Positions 63,401 to 64,000 of a stretch of 64,000 nt of DNA are shown here, in pieces. The stretch is from NCBI RefSeq assembly GCF_963676685.1, contig NC_092354.1:14700746-14764745 (forward strand), read 5' to 3'. Positions within the stretch are counted from its first letter, which is position 1; every line of letters starts with the position of its first letter. The translations under genes and the position numbers were made by a program. The notes below the pieces were generated by a model. The model made no database searches, was not told where the DNA came from, and saw only the letters and a list, made by a program, of their open reading frames with translations. The DNA is from Mytilus edulis (taxonomy: Eukaryota > Mollusca > Bivalvia > Mytilida > Mytilidae).

Positions 63401-63704
63401 TTTGATATCATGTTTATTGACATATTCGTGTCTTTTCTTGGGTCAGTGGTTAACTACCACCATTCCACATTCGAATTCCTTTATCAAGTTACAATATCCC
63501 GATGCTGTGATGAAAAAATATTTGTTGTATTGTTCAAATATGTATTTTTTTTTTTAATTGCTGTTAAATAATAAGTAAAATTCAAAATATGCTTATTACC
63601 CTTCCAGAGCATCTAGTCACCTTTTCGGTATATATAAATATTTATTTTGTACGAGGATTATTTTCATTTATATTTTAGATGAGATTCTTAACATATTTTG
63701 TACT
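63401..63704. other. no gene recognised
   Basis: AT-rich spacer. Confidence 0.5.
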
Positions 63705-63985
63705 GTCCTTTTCTTTTTGTCGTGTATACTTATTCAGTGGTTGTTTGTTTATGTGTTACATATTTGTTTTTTTTTTTCGTTAATTTTTTGTACATAAATA
63801 AGCCGTTAGTTTTCTCGTTTTACATTGTTATTTCGTGGCATTTTATAGCTGACTATGCAGTATGGGCTTTGTTCATTGTTGACGACCGTATGGTGACCTA
63901 TTGTTGGTAATTTCTGTGTCATTTTGGTCACTTGTGGAGAGTTGTCTCTTTGGCAATCATACCACACCTTGTTTTTGATATCTAT
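63705..63985 (-). repeat. dispersed repeat family D, good copy
   Basis: Contains CAGTGGTTGTTTGTTTATGT, AAGCCGTTAGTTTTCTCG, TATAGCTGACTATGCAGTAT, GTTGACGACCGTATGGTGAC and GGCAATCATACCACACC, the inverse of 23395-23700. Confidence 0.8.
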
Positions 63986-64000
63986 TGTACACATTTTGTT

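Overview
The window looks like nuclear DNA of a bivalve mollusc, most likely a mussel of the Mytilus type. The grounds are the AT-rich composition, split genes, several dispersed repeat families that I recognise from memory as ubiquitous in mussel genomic sequence, a tRNA-derived SINE, and a DZIP3-type HEPN / STAND NTPase / ankyrin gene, an architecture greatly expanded in bivalves. No database search was possible, so the genus is an inference. Protein-coding content is very low; most of the window is mobile and tandemly repeated DNA.

Layout. 1-3240: three degenerate copies of a ~1 kb repeat, one split by a dispersed repeat. 3245-3835: a 51-bp satellite in which every monomer is a hairpin. 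5315-5880: a 162-bp higher-order tandem repeat grown from a piece of a dispersed repeat. 8628-9255 (minus): an orphan first coding exon of a HEPN gene with an AAT microsatellite upstream. 9757-11481: a hAT-like non-autonomous transposon with a ~10-bp TIR and near-perfect 8-bp target duplication. 12367-12560 and 13126-13696: two foldback elements. 19600-20640: a ~260-bp tandem repeat. 20664-20810 and 21982-22138: two MITEs of one family with 5-bp target duplications. 21395-23110 and 24690-28405: a segmental duplication whose second copy keeps the empty site of the second MITE. 33788-49410: a 15.6-kb element with CACTA-type termini. 49560-57373: a second HEPN gene, continuing into STAND NTPase and about 26 ankyrin repeats but broken by three in-frame stops and two frameshifts. 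57480-64000: dispersed repeats, one SINE and a small-subunit rRNA-like 3'-end signature.

The outstanding object is the 33788-49410 element. It has 12-bp TIRs (CACTACACGAAA), a CTA target duplication and subterminal motifs shared in inverted orientation by both ends, as expected of the CACTA/EnSpm superfamily, but no recognisable transposase. Its interior is a giant foldback: one inverted and two direct copies of a ~4-kb unit, each holding a ~186-bp satellite organised in 938-bp five-monomer higher-order repeats. A 705-bp insertion, a hairpin present in only two copies and shared deletions allow its history to be partly ordered.

The two HEPN exons, ~41 kb apart and in opposite orientation, share a start codon, a 45-nt leader after a conserved splice acceptor, a phase-1 donor and an AAT microsatellite in the upstream intron, so they are duplicates including their 5' intron. 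Both keep the HEPN RNEILH motif. The plus copy is probably a decaying immune-type receptor gene, though a ~300-residue HEPN plus P-loop product could still be made from it.
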